In this document: positions 1-7,633 of the stretch, piece by piece
How positions within the stretch are numbered: the first letter of the stretch is position 1
Layout: the number at the start of each line of letters is the position of its first letter
Assembly: GCF_003002955.1 (NCBI RefSeq)
Contig: NZ_PVTJ01000001.1
Location: 186,001-250,000 of the forward strand
Source: Glycomyces artemisiae
GTDB lineage: Bacteria; Actinomycetota; Actinomycetes; Mycobacteriales; Micromonosporaceae
DNA: 64,000 bases
Direction of reading: 5' to 3'
The notes under the pieces: generated by a model
Databases searched by the model: none
Told to the model about the DNA's origin: nothing
Seen by the model: the letters and a program-made list of their open reading frames with translations, nothing else
Translations under genes and position numbers: made by a program

Positions 1-1
1 C

Positions 2-148
2 GGCCGCCACCCCGAATACGGCTTCGCGATCCACAAGGGATACGGGACGCCCGCCCACGAGGAGGCGATGCGCCGCTTCGGGCCCTGCGGGGAGCACCGC
101 TTCTCGTACGCCAACGTCGCCGCGCTCGCCGTACCCGCCGCCGCCTGA
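2..148 (+). CDS. rnhB: Ribonuclease HII, C-terminal fragment (gene starts outside the window)
   Basis: Only the last 48 codons are present, reading from base 2 to a TGA at 146-148. The fragment contains the motif [14 protein letters not shown] followed by EAMRRFGP, which is the typical C-terminal signature of RNase HII, the enzyme that nicks RNA-DNA hybrids at ribonucleotides. The next gene downstream is a DUF2469 protein, and rnhB-DUF2469 adjacency is standard in actinobacteria (Rv2902c-Rv2901c in M. tuberculosis). The catalytic acidic residues lie upstream of the window and cannot be checked. Confidence 0.85.
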   Translation, partial: GRHPEYGFAIHKGYGTPAHEEAMRRFGPCGEHRFSYANVAALAVPAAA

Positions 149-259
149 ACCGGGTTTACCGGGTCCTCCCGGCGTGAATCCGGGACGGGCAAGGCAAGCC
201 GCGTCCGCGGCGGGGCATGCGCGCACTATCGTGGTTACCGTCGCATTGAAGGAGGAGCG

Positions 260-562
260 TTGAGCGCCGAGGACCTCGAGAAGTACGAGACCGACATGGA
301 GTTGCAGCTGTACCGGGAGTACCGGGACATCGTGCGGCAGTTCACCTACGTCGTCGAGACCGAGCGGCGGTTCTACCTGGCCAACGCGGTCGAGGTCAAC
401 GTGCGCGGTGCCGACGCCGAGACCTACTTCGAGGTCGAGATGAGCGACGCGTGGGTCTGGGACATGTACCGCCCGGCCCGCTTCGTCAAGCACGTCAGAG
501 TCCTGACCTTCAAAGATGTGAATGTAGAGGAGCTGGACAAGCCCGACATGACGCTGCCGTAG
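260..562 (+). CDS. DUF2469 family protein
   Basis: This 100-residue acidic protein begins MSAEDLEKYETDMELQLYRE and matches the actinobacterial DUF2469 family (Rv2901c-like), whose function is not established. The TTG start is chosen because a strong AAGGAGG lies just upstream at 249-255 and because family members start with the same SAEDLEKYE sequence. The protein is soluble, rich in aromatic and acidic residues, and has no signal peptide. It sits directly after rnhB, as in other actinobacteria, so a link to RNA-DNA hybrid processing is possible, but that rests only on gene order. Confidence 0.85.
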   Translation: MSAEDLEKYETDMELQLYREYRDIVRQFTYVVETERRFYLANAVEVNVRGADAETYFEVEMSDAWVWDMYRPARFVKHVRVLTFKDVNVEELDKPDMTLP

Positions 563-591
563 AGGACGGGCCGCGGCTCCGATCCCGCCGC

Positions 592-597
592 TACCAT
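592..597 (+). promoter_or_regulatory. -10-like hexamer for a leaderless pdtaS transcript
   Basis: TACCAT ends 7 nt before the GTG start at 605, and no Shine-Dalgarno sequence precedes that start. This is the layout of an actinobacterial leaderless promoter. No clear -35 was recognised. Confidence 0.45.
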
Positions 598-604
598 TGG
601 ACCG

Positions 605-2083
605 GTGTCCACACTCCGTGATGTGATCAGCGCGCACACCGACCTGACGTCGAACTCCGCGGCCCACCTCCAGCGGCTCGTCGCCGAATGGCAGCTCCTC
701 GCCGACCTCTCCTTCGCCGACTTCCTCCTCTGGGGCGCCGTCAAGGACCACCCGGGCCGGTACGTGTGCCTCGCCCAGGTCCGGCCCACGACCGGCCCCA
801 CCGCCTACGAGGAGGACCAGGTCGGGCGCACCCTCGAAGGCGAGGACGCGAAGCACCTGAGCGTCGCGTACACCGAGGGCCGGATCTTCCGCGAGGGCGA
901 CCCGGTCTGGCGCGGCGACGTCGCCGCCCGCCACGAGGCCATCCCGGTGCGCCGCCGCGACCGCAGCCAGGTCATCGCCGTCGCCGCCCGCGACACGAAC
1001 CTCTCGGACACCCGCAGCCCCTCCCACCTGGAGCTCAACTACCTCAAGACCGCCGACTACCTGGTGCAGATGCTCACCGACGGCGGCTTCCCGCCCCCGC
1101 TGCTGCCCGGTGAGCCGACCACCGCGCCGCGCATCGGCGACGGCCTGGTCCGCATCGGCGCCGACGGCCTCGTCCGCTACGCCTCCCCGAACGCGCTCTC
1201 GGCGTACCGCCGCATGGGCGTCACCGGGCACCTGCGCGACCGCGACCTCGCCGAGCTCACCCGCAGCCTCCCCTCCGACCCCGAGGTCGGCGCCGACGCG
1301 GCCCGCCGCATCGCCGACGCGCTCGCGGGCGGCACGCCGCGGCGCAAGGAGATCGAGGCGAAGGGCGCCACGGTCCTCATGCGGGCGCTGCCGCTGCGCC
1401 CCGGCGGCAAGGCCGCGGGCGCGCTCGTCCTCGTGCGCGACATCACCGAGGTCCGGCGCCTCGACCGCGAGCTGGTCACCAAGGACGCCACGATCCGCGA
1501 GATCCACCACCGCGTCAAGAACAACCTCCAGACCGTGGCCGCGCTGCTGCGCCTCCAGGCCCGCCGCGTGGGCTCCCCGCAGGCCCGCCAGTCCCTGGAG
1601 GAGTCCGTGCGCCGCGTCGCCTCGATCGCGCTCGTCCACGAGACCCTGTCCCAGTCCGGCGACGAGTCCGTGGGCTTCGACCAGATCGTCGACCGCGTGG
1701 CGTCGATGGCCGTCGAGGTCTCGGTGGCCGAGTCGAAGGTGACGCTGCGCCGCGAGGGCACCTTCGGGGTCCTGCCCTCGGAGTACGCGACGCCGCTGGT
1801 CATGGTCGTCAACGAGCTGATCCAGAACGCCGTCGAGCACGCCTACCCGCCCGGCCAGGACGGCGAGGTCGTCATCGGCGTCGAGCGCGACGGCGACCGC
1901 TTCCGCGTCACGGTCTCCGACCACGGCAAGGGCCTCCCCGAGAACTTCCGCATCGCCGACTCGACCCGCCTGGGCCTCCAGATCGTGCACACCCTCGTCA
2001 CCGGCGAACTCCGCGGCACGATCGACATGCGCCCGCGCGCCGAGGGCGGCACCGAAGCCGTGGTCGACTTCGCGCTTCAGTAA
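605..2083 (+). CDS. pdtaS: Sensor histidine kinase, PdtaS family
   Basis: The product is a 492-residue soluble sensor kinase. The N-terminus (STLRDVISAHTDL, then WQLLADLSFADFLLWG) matches PdtaS of mycobacteria, which carries a GAF domain and then a PAS domain. The HisKA_2 phosphoacceptor box is IHHRVKNNLQTVAALLRLQ at about residue 300. The HATPase domain follows, with NELIQNAVEHAY and the glycine-rich DHGKGLPENF. PdtaS signals to the antiterminator PdtaR, which is not in this window. In M. tuberculosis, pdtaS also neighbours whiB1 and a DagK-like gene, as here. The length equals that of family members. The GTG start gives the family's usual N-terminus and probably a leaderless mRNA. Confidence 0.93.
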   Translation: MSTLRDVISAHTDLTSNSAAHLQRLVAEWQLLADLSFADFLLWGAVKDHPGRYVCLAQVRPTTGPTAYEEDQVGRTLEGEDAKHLSVAYTEGRIFREGDPVWRGDVAARHEAIPVRRRDRSQVIAVAARDTNLSDTRSPSHLELNYLKTADYLVQMLTDGGFPPPLLPGEPTTAPRIGDGLVRIGADGLVRYASPNALSAYRRMGVTGHLRDRDLAELTRSLPSDPEVGADAARRIADALAGGTPRRKEIEAKGATVLMRALPLRPGGKAAGALVLVRDITEVRRLDRELVTKDATIREIHHRVKNNLQTVAALLRLQARRVGSPQARQSLEESVRRVASIALVHETLSQSGDESVGFDQIVDRVASMAVEVSVAESKVTLRREGTFGVLPSEYATPLVMVVNELIQNAVEHAYPPGQDGEVVIGVERDGDRFRVTVSDHGKGLPENFRIADSTRLGLQIVHTLVTGELRGTIDMRPRAEGGTEAVVDFALQ

Positions 2084-2104
2084 CACTCGTCCCGCATGCC
2101 GGTA

Positions 2105-2136
2105 CGGCCGGGCCCCGCGACCGCGAGGTCCGGCCG
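2105..2136 (+). terminator. Possible terminator hairpin after pdtaS
   Basis: CGGCCGG at 2105-2111 pairs with CCGGCCG at 2130-2136 around a GC-rich inner stem, 22 nt after the pdtaS stop. No U-tract follows, so termination is only inferred. Confidence 0.4.
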
Positions 2137-2221
2137 GACGCGTGTCACCTTCATGTGACCTGCTGTCCAGGGAGCGGGACGTCGAGTGCAGTGGACGGGA
2201 ACCTGTGTCATGCTTCTAGGC

Positions 2222-2311
2222 ATGTCTCGCGCACACGGGCTCCGACTGGTGGCACGCCGCCACGTCGACTTCTGCCGTGTGTACAGCGCCATGTGTCTCA
2301 TGTGCGCTTAA
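2222..2311 (+). CDS. Cysteine-containing leader peptide upstream of sulfite reductase
   Basis: This 29-codon ORF (ATG 2222, TAA 2309) starts MSRAHGLRLVARRHVDFCRV and ends in a segment with Cys at residues 18, 25 and 28. It matches the short 'putative leader peptide' class found before sulfite reductase and sulfur-uptake genes in Streptomyces and relatives, with the hallmark RRHVD(F/L)CRV. In mycobacteria, comparable Cys-rich upstream ORFs act as cysteine-responsive attenuators. No Shine-Dalgarno precedes the ATG, so the transcript may be leaderless. The peptide ends 62 nt before the sulfite reductase start. I infer that ribosome stalling at the Cys codons, when cysteinyl-tRNA is scarce, controls the operon. 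Confidence 0.8.
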   Translation: MSRAHGLRLVARRHVDFCRVYSAMCLMCA

Positions 2312-2373
2312 TTCGCTTCCGGCTTTTCCGCCGTCGAATCCACGCCACACCTGTGTCCGCGATGAGGAGTACC

Positions 2374-4035
2374 GTGCCAACGCCAACGCGCAAACCGTCC
2401 CGCCCCAAAGGCCAAGGCCAGTGGGCCATGGGCCACCGGGAGCCGCTCAACAAGAACGAGCAGTCCAAAAAGGACGACAACCCGCTGAACGTGCGGCAGC
2501 GCATCGAGGGCATTTACGCCCACCGCGGCTTCGACTCGATCGACCCCGCCGACCTGCGCGGGCGCTTCCGCTGGTGGGGCCTGTACACGCAGCGCAAGCC
2601 CGGCATCGCGGGCGGCAAGACCGGCATCCTCGAAGAGGAGGAGCTGGACGACAAGTACTTCATGATGCGCGTGCGCATGGACGGCGGCCAGCTCGACCTC
2701 GCGCAGCTGCGGACCCTCGCCGGGATCTCCAAGGAGTTCGGCCGCGACACCGCCGACGTCACCGACCGCGAGAACGTCCAGTTCCACTGGATCGACGTGC
2801 GCGACGTGCCCGAGATCTGGCGCCGCCTCGAAGCGGTCGGCCTCGACACGCAGGAGGCCTGCGGCGACTGCCCGCGCGTCATCCTCGGCTCCCCGGTCGC
2901 GGGCGTCGCCGTCGACGAGGTCATCGACGCCACGCCGCAGATCAAGGAGATCCACGACCGGTTCATCGGCGACCGCAGCCTCTCGAACCTGCCGCGCAAG
3001 TTCAAGTCGACGATCGGCTGGCTGCCCGACAGCCCGTACGAGGTCAACGACATCTCGCTCATCGGCGCGGTCCACCCCGAGCTGGGGCCGGGCTTCGACC
3101 TGTACGTCGGCGGCGGCCTCTCCACGAACCCGATGTTCGCGCAGCGCCTGGGCACCTGGGTCGCGCAGGACGACATCGTCGAGGTGTGGCTCAACGTGGT
3201 GAAGATCTTCCGCGACTGGGGCTACCGGCGCCTGCGCACCCGCGCGCGCCTGAAGTTCCTCGTCAAGGACTGGGGCGCCGAGAAGTTCCGCGAGGTCCTC
3301 GAATCCGAGGCGTACCTGGGCCGCAAGCTCCCCGACCTGGAGCAGCCGCCGGTCCCGGAGAAGCTCCTCGACCACGTCGGCGTCCACAAGCAGCGCGACG
3401 GCAAGTACTTCATCGGCCTCGCGCCGGTCGCCGGGCGCGTCTCGGGCACGATGCTCGGCCAGCTCGCCGACATCGCCGAGAAGTACGGCTCCGACCGCGT
3501 GCGCGCCACCCCGCTCCAGAAGCTCCTGCTCCTGGACATCCCGGGCGACAAGGTCGACGACGCCGTCGAGGACCTGCGCGCGATCGGCCTGGAGGCGAAC
3601 CCGTCGCCGTGGCGCCGGTCCACCATGGCCTGCACCGGAATCCAGTTCTGCAAGCTCGCGATCGTGGACACCAAGGACCGCGCCCGCGACCTCGTCGCCG
3701 AGCTGGAGAAGCGCGTCCCCGAGCTCGACACCCCCGTGTCGATCCACGTGAACGGCTGCCCGAACGCGTGCGCGCGCACCCAGACCGCCGACATCGGCCT
3801 CAAGGGCCAGCTCGTGGTCAAGGACGGCGAGCAGGTCGAGGGCTTCCAGGTCCACCTCGGCGGCGGCCACGCCTCCGCGGCGAGCCTGGGACGCAAGTCC
3901 CGCGGCCTCAAGGTCGCCTCGGAGGACCTCGGCGACTACGTCGAGCGCGTCACCCGCCGCTACCTCGCGGGCCGCACCGAAGACGAGACGTTCGCGCAGT
4001 GGGTCCACCGCGCGGAGGAATCCGAGCTCCAGTGA
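2374..4035 (+). CDS. sirA: Ferredoxin-dependent sulfite reductase (NirA/SirA type)
   Basis: The enzyme reduces sulfite to sulfide using six electrons from ferredoxin, with siroheme and a [4Fe-4S] cluster. Cluster ligands are visible in TACTGIQFCKLA and NGCPNACARTQTADIG near the C-terminus. GLYTQRKPG and ACGDCPRVI correspond to the regions that form the Tyr-Cys covalent bond beside siroheme in M. tuberculosis NirA. The GTG at 2374 follows AGGAG at 2365-2369 and gives 553 residues, close to the 563 of NirA. The frame is open further upstream, but that part overlaps the leader peptide and is not family-like. The stop overlaps the next start by 4 nt, so the genes are translationally coupled. Confidence 0.93.
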   Translation: MPTPTRKPSRPKGQGQWAMGHREPLNKNEQSKKDDNPLNVRQRIEGIYAHRGFDSIDPADLRGRFRWWGLYTQRKPGIAGGKTGILEEEELDDKYFMMRVRMDGGQLDLAQLRTLAGISKEFGRDTADVTDRENVQFHWIDVRDVPEIWRRLEAVGLDTQEACGDCPRVILGSPVAGVAVDEVIDATPQIKEIHDRFIGDRSLSNLPRKFKSTIGWLPDSPYEVNDISLIGAVHPELGPGFDLYVGGGLSTNPMFAQRLGTWVAQDDIVEVWLNVVKIFRDWGYRRLRTRARLKFLVKDWGAEKFREVLESEAYLGRKLPDLEQPPVPEKLLDHVGVHKQRDGKYFIGLAPVAGRVSGTMLGQLADIAEKYGSDRVRATPLQKLLLLDIPGDKVDDAVEDLRAIGLEANPSPWRRSTMACTGIQFCKLAIVDTKDRARDLVAELEKRVPELDTPVSIHVNGCPNACARTQTADIGLKGQLVVKDGEQVEGFQVHLGGGHASAASLGRKSRGLKVASEDLGDYVERVTRRYLAGRTEDETFAQWVHRAEESELQ

Positions 4036-4235
4036 GCGGCCGCGTCGTCCCCTACCACTGCCCGTACTGCGGTGAAGAGGACCTCAGACCCTACGCGCCC
4101 GATGCCGACAGCGACGTCGACATCAAGGGCGGATGGCACTGCGCGGACTGCACCCGCGTCTTCGCCGTCAAATACCACGGGATGGCGGCCGCGCCGATCA
4201 TCGCGCCGCCCTCCACCGGCGACCAGCCGGAGTGA
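4032..4235 (+). CDS. Small zinc-ribbon protein of the sulfate assimilation operon
   Basis: This 67-residue protein starts at a GTG that overlaps the sulfite reductase stop (GTGA). It carries two CxxC pairs, HCPYCGEED near the N-terminus and HCADCTRVF in the middle, the usual arrangement for one structural zinc. A short hydrophobic and proline-containing tail follows. Small proteins of this kind sit between sulfite reductase and cysH in Streptomyces-like operons. Their role is not established; a part in cofactor delivery, or as a small redox or structural partner, would be inference. The overlap implies co-translation with sirA. Confidence 0.8.
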   Translation: MSGRVVPYHCPYCGEEDLRPYAPDADSDVDIKGGWHCADCTRVFAVKYHGMAAAPIIAPPSTGDQPE

Positions 4236-4260
4236 AACACCCCGATCGGAGTGAAGCAGC

Positions 4261-4971
4261 ATGAGCAGCAACGGGATAGGAAGAGACCCATTCGAACTCC
4301 GTGACCTCGCGACCGCAGCGGGGGAGCGCCTCGAAGACGCCACGGCCCACGAGATCATCGAGTGGGCGGTCGGCGAGTTCGGCGAGCGCTTCTGCGTGAC
4401 CTCCTCGATGGCCGACGCCGCCGTGGTGCACCTCGCCAGCGAGGTCGCCCCCGGCATCGACGTGGTCTTCCTCGACACGGGCCTCCACTTCCCGGAGACC
4501 CTGGAGGTCCGCGACTTCGTCGCCGCGACGATGAACGTCAACGTGCGGTCGATCCAGCCCGACCAGAGCGTCCTGTCGCAGGACGCCGAGTTCGGGCCGC
4601 GGCTGTTCTCGCGCGCCCCCGACGAGTGCTGCTCGCTGCGGAAGGTCCTGCCGCTCAACGCGGCCCTGGCCGACTACGACGGCTGGGCCACCGGCCTGCG
4701 CCGCGACGAGGGCCCGACCCGCGCGAACACGCGCGTGGTCGACTTCGACCTGTCCCGCCGCAAGGTCAAGGTCTCGCCGATCGCGAAGTGGACCGAGGCC
4801 GACCAGGAGGCGTACATCGAGCGCCACAACATCCCGGTCAACCCGCTGCTCAAGGACGGCTTCCGCTCCATCGGCTGCTGGCCGTGCACCCGCCGCACCG
4901 CGCCGGGCGAGGACCCGCGCGCGGGCCGCTGGGCCGCGTTCGACAAGACCGAGTGCGGACTGCATGTCTGA
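4261..4971 (+). CDS. cysH: Assimilatory adenylyl-sulfate (APS) reductase
   Basis: CysH reduces activated sulfate to sulfite with thioredoxin as electron donor. The 236-residue protein has the phosphosulfate-binding core (FCVTSSMADAAVVHLASE, then FLDTGLHFPET). It has both cysteine pairs of the [4Fe-4S] APS-reductase subtype, DECCSLRK and GCWPCTRR. The catalytic cysteine lies in the C-terminal ECGLHV. The paired CC and CxxC motifs favour APS over PAPS as substrate. It lies 25 nt after the zinc-ribbon gene and overlaps the chelatase gene by 8 nt, so it belongs to the same operon. The sulfurylase genes cysDN are not in the window. Confidence 0.93.
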   Translation: MSSNGIGRDPFELRDLATAAGERLEDATAHEIIEWAVGEFGERFCVTSSMADAAVVHLASEVAPGIDVVFLDTGLHFPETLEVRDFVAATMNVNVRSIQPDQSVLSQDAEFGPRLFSRAPDECCSLRKVLPLNAALADYDGWATGLRRDEGPTRANTRVVDFDLSRRKVKVSPIAKWTEADQEAYIERHNIPVNPLLKDGFRSIGCWPCTRRTAPGEDPRAGRWAAFDKTECGLHV

Positions 4972-5701
4972 GGAACAGGCGCCTGAACCCGGCGCGGCCC
5001 CGGCCGCGGCGGGGACGGCGCCTTCGGGGACGCCGCGGCCGATCGTCCTGGTCGCCCACGGCAGCCCCGACCCGCGCTCCCCGGAGGCCGTCCGCGCCAT
5101 CGCGCGGGCGGCCGGAGCGGACGTCGGGTTCCTGGAGTTCAACGAGCCGCACCCGGTGGAGGTCCTGCGGGGCATCGCCGACACCGGCGAGTCCGCCGCC
5201 GTCGCACTGCCGCTATTGCTCACCGACGCCTACCACACCCGCACCGACCTCCCCGAGGTCGCGAAGCGCGCGGAGGAGTCCCGCCCGGGGCTCGCGGTCG
5301 CCGTCGCCCGCCCGGTGGGGGACCTCTCGCTCGCGCAGGCCCTGCTCCGCGATCTTCCCTACGGCATCGACGGGCTCGTGGTGTGCGCCGCGGGCACCCG
5401 CGTCGACGAGGGCCGCGCGCACGTCGCCGCGATCGCCGGCGAGGCGGGCCGCCTCCTCGGCGTCCCGGCCGGCCCCGGCTTCGCCTCGGGCCCGGGCCCC
5501 CGACCGGGTGAAACGGTCGAACTGCTGAAGGCCCAAGGCGCCCAGCGCATCGCGGCCGTCTGCTACTTCATCGCCCCGGGCATCCTGTGCGACACCGCGA
5601 TCGAGTCGGCACGGGACGCGGGCGTCGTCCACACGGGTGAACCTCTGGGCGCCGCACCGGAACTGCTCGACCTCATCGCGAAGCGCGCCGCGGAGGCGTA
5701 G
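4964..5701 (+). CDS. sirB: Sirohydrochlorin chelatase (CbiX/SirB type)
   Basis: The 245-residue protein has an N-terminal Pro/Ala-rich stretch, then VLVAHGSPDPRSPEAV, the class II chelatase motif with the metal-binding His. The second half contains a paralogous repeat ending in CYFIAPGILCDT. The enzyme inserts iron into sirohydrochlorin to make siroheme, the cofactor of the sulfite reductase in this operon and of NirB at 42-44 kb. The ATG overlaps the end of cysH by 8 nt, and no separate promoter is evident. Insertion of cobalt for cobalamin is the alternative for this family, but the operon context favours siroheme. Confidence 0.88.
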   Translation: MSEEQAPEPGAAPAAAGTAPSGTPRPIVLVAHGSPDPRSPEAVRAIARAAGADVGFLEFNEPHPVEVLRGIADTGESAAVALPLLLTDAYHTRTDLPEVAKRAEESRPGLAVAVARPVGDLSLAQALLRDLPYGIDGLVVCAAGTRVDEGRAHVAAIAGEAGRLLGVPAGPGFASGPGPRPGETVELLKAQGAQRIAAVCYFIAPGILCDTAIESARDAGVVHTGEPLGAAPELLDLIAKRAAEA

Positions 5702-5742
5702 TTCAGCCGGGAGATCGCCTAGTTGTGGTCCAAGCGGGTCGC

Positions 5743-6192
5743 CTATTCGCTCTCGCTGAAGGGCCTGCGCTCGCCGAAGCCGACCGCGCGCCTGCTCGGG
5801 CCGCACAGGATCAGCGCCAGCAGCACCGCCGCGAGCGCCCACGCCGCGACCCCGATCACCGGGTGCGCGGACTCGCGCAGGTAGTACCCGACCGGCAGCC
5901 ACAGGAGCGCCTGGAACACCGCCTGCGCGACGATGTCGCGGCTCTGGAGGAGCCGCCGCCCGATGAACCAGTAATAGAGCGCCGCGAGCCACGCCAGGAG
6001 CGCGATCCCGACGGCCCCGCTGACGGTGTCGACGTCGCCGGTGGCGATCTGGATCAGGGCCCAGGCCCCGGCCGCGACGAGTCCCGTTGCGAGGAGCCAG
6101 AACACGCCGGCGGCTGCGGTCAGGGTCCACGGACGTGCGCTGTCACCGTGGCTTTCGGTGACCGCGCCCATGTCGGCGTCGGTTTCGTTCAC
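5743..6192 (-). CDS. Four-helix membrane protein of unknown function (Rv3217c position)
   Basis: The predicted product has 149 residues, with a short polar N-terminus and four hydrophobic segments at roughly residues 25-50, 58-77, 85-105 and 110-130. No enzymatic motif is visible. It is divergent from the lipid kinase gene with only 32 nt between the starts. An M. tuberculosis membrane protein (Rv3217c) holds the same position next to the DagK-like gene and whiB1. I rely on that synteny and on the helices, since I cannot align the sequences. The GTG start at 6192 has GGAGG very close to it; an internal ATG seven codons later is the alternative. Confidence 0.7.
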   Translation of the reverse strand: MNETDADMGAVTESHGDSARPWTLTAAAGVFWLLATGLVAAGAWALIQIATGDVDTVSGAVGIALLAWLAALYYWFIGRRLLQSRDIVAQAVFQALLWLPVGYYLRESAHPVIGVAAWALAAVLLALILCGPSRRAVGFGERRPFSESE

Positions 6193-6212
6193 ACCTCCAC
6201 CGTATCCCGGGC

Positions 6213-6218
6213 TACGCT
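6213..6218 (+). promoter_or_regulatory. -10-like hexamer for a leaderless lipid-kinase transcript
   Basis: TACGCT ends 6 nt before the ATG at 6225, and there is no Shine-Dalgarno. A weak -35 candidate, TTCACA, lies at 6188-6193. The short intergenic space also serves the divergent membrane-protein gene. Confidence 0.5.
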
Positions 6219-6224
6219 GCGGCT

Positions 6225-7181
6225 ATGCGCGACCTGAAAGCAGCGCCACAGCGCGGCCTGCTCATCGTGAACCCGAAGGCCTCCACCGGCTCGCGCCGCC
6301 GTACGCGCTGGGTCGTCAAGAAGCTCGACACCGTGCTCGACCTGACGGTGGAGAAGACCGACGGGCGCGGCCACGGCGAGGAGCTCGCCCGCCGGGGCGC
6401 CGACGCCGGGTACGACGTGGTGCTGTCCCTCGGCGGGGACGGCACCGTGAACGAGGTCGTGAACGGCCTGGTCGCCGACGGCCGCACCGCCGAGGAGGCG
6501 CCCGTGTTCGCGCCGATCCCGGCCGGGTCGACCAACGTGTTCGCGCGGGCCCTGGGCCTGCCGTGGGACCGGCGCCGCGCGTCGACGGCGATCGTGTCGG
6601 CGCTGTCCGACACGCCGCGCACCCGCACCGTCAGTCTCGGTCGCGCGCAGGGCGAGGGGATCGACCGGCTGTTCACGTTCTGCGCCGGGCTCGGCTGGGA
6701 CGCGTCGATCATCCAGAAGGTCGAGTCGTACCGCAAGAAGCGCAATCTCGGCGCGCACTACGCCCGCGCCGTCATGGCGGAACTGACTGAGCATGGCGTG
6801 GAAGGGGATTCGATCAAAGTGGCGCTGTCCACGGGCGAGGAGGTCGAATCGATGGGGATGGTCGTGGTCCAGAACTGCGCACCGTGGACGTACCTCGGCG
6901 CCCTTCCGGTGAATCTCAACGCGCGGGCGTCCTTTAATGCTGGACTTGATGTCCTGATTCTGCGTAAACTGGGTTTGTCGGACGCCGCGCTGACCGCCGC
7001 TTCACTGCTGGTGGGACGGGACGGACCCGACGGCAAGCACGCGGTGACGCATCACGATCTCTCCAGGATCCGGTTGCGCGCGTCGCTCTCGCAGGCGTTC
7101 CAGCTCGACGGGGATTATCTCGGAGAGCGCACCGAACTCGAACTCAGCTCGGTGCCGAAGGCGCTGCGGGTGGCCTGCTAA
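6225..7181 (+). CDS. Diacylglycerol/lipid kinase family protein
   Basis: The 318-residue protein has the DagK catalytic fold. The N-terminal nucleotide loop is LLIVNPKASTGS and the kinase signature is SLGGDGTVNEVVNGL near residue 75. The substrate-side motif PAGSTNVFARALGLP follows. These proteins phosphorylate diacylglycerol or sphingosine-like lipids at the membrane. The C-terminal domain (FNAGLDVLILRKL and FQLDGDYLGERTEL) completes the two-domain fold. The M. tuberculosis counterpart sits next to whiB1 as well. The exact lipid substrate cannot be read from the sequence. Confidence 0.88.
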   Translation: MRDLKAAPQRGLLIVNPKASTGSRRRTRWVVKKLDTVLDLTVEKTDGRGHGEELARRGADAGYDVVLSLGGDGTVNEVVNGLVADGRTAEEAPVFAPIPAGSTNVFARALGLPWDRRRASTAIVSALSDTPRTRTVSLGRAQGEGIDRLFTFCAGLGWDASIIQKVESYRKKRNLGAHYARAVMAELTEHGVEGDSIKVALSTGEEVESMGMVVVQNCAPWTYLGALPVNLNARASFNAGLDVLILRKLGLSDAALTAASLLVGRDGPDGKHAVTHHDLSRIRLRASLSQAFQLDGDYLGERTELELSSVPKALRVAC

Positions 7182-7556
7182 CAACTTGGGAAAACCTCTA
7201 GGTGGGTGTTGACAAGTCGCCCGTGAGCAGGCAAGGTTGATTTCGCCATCCCTACCGGGACGGCGCGAGACTTACAACCGAATATCGTCTTTTCGGTGCG
7301 TTATAGACCGGGCGTCGTGGGTACTTCTGCCCTGGCGGACTTTACCTCGCAGGGTGTGTCGGCCAACCTTGAGTACCAGTGTGTCAAACCGGTTCGACTC
7401 GCTGTCACCGACCCCCTCCTTTACGAAGCCTGCAAGCCGGACAACGGCTTCGGCTCGCGCGGAGGGAACGTGTGGCGGGTGTCGCACGAGGACCCGCGGT
7501 AGGGGTCCCTGCGACACCGGGGAACGAGTTCCCCGAGTCTTCTTCGAGGTAGCACG

Positions 7557-7570
7557 GTGAGTTCACTCAC
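7557..7570 (+). promoter_or_regulatory. CRP-like site (GTGA-N6-TCAC)
   Basis: GTGA GTTCAC TCAC is a symmetric CRP/FNR-family half-site pair. It lies within a larger stem-loop (AGCACG at 7551-7556 pairs with CGTGCT at 7573-7578). The M. tuberculosis whiB1 promoter is regulated by two CRP sites, which makes this location meaningful. Confidence 0.5.
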
Positions 7571-7597
7571 TTCGTGCTCATTTCCGGAGTCGAACCC

Positions 7598-7633
7598 TTG
7601 ACAAATCACAACCTTGTGAAAGTATTCACAAGG
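7598..7633 (+). promoter_or_regulatory. Putative promoter overlapped by a perfect CRP-like palindrome
   Basis: TTGACA at 7598-7603 is followed after 17 nt by AGTATT (7621-7626), a plausible -35/-10 pair. The span 7612-7633 is a perfect inverted repeat, CCTTGTGAA-AGTA-TTCACAAGG, containing the CRP consensus TGTGA-N6-TCACA. It would cover the spacer and the -10, so repression is expected. whiB1 starts about 390 bp downstream. Confidence 0.6.

Noticed and set aside
2155..2373. Upstream extension of the sulfite reductase frame
   Set aside because: It overlaps the leader peptide, is not family-like, and a ribosome site supports GTG 2374.
7355..7385. Possible HspR (HAIR) site CTTGAGT-N7-TGTCAAA
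   Set aside because: The second half matches the ACTCAAG consensus poorly and there is no chaperone gene downstream.
7385..7405. GGTTCGACTC, resembling a tRNA T-arm
   Set aside because: No acceptor or anticodon stems can be formed around it and no discriminator/CCA region is present.
7296..7502. Small plus-strand open frame in the whiB1 upstream gap
   Set aside because: It has no ribosome site or -10 at proper distance, only moderate third-position GC and no recognisable product; overlapping frames on both strands look equally open.
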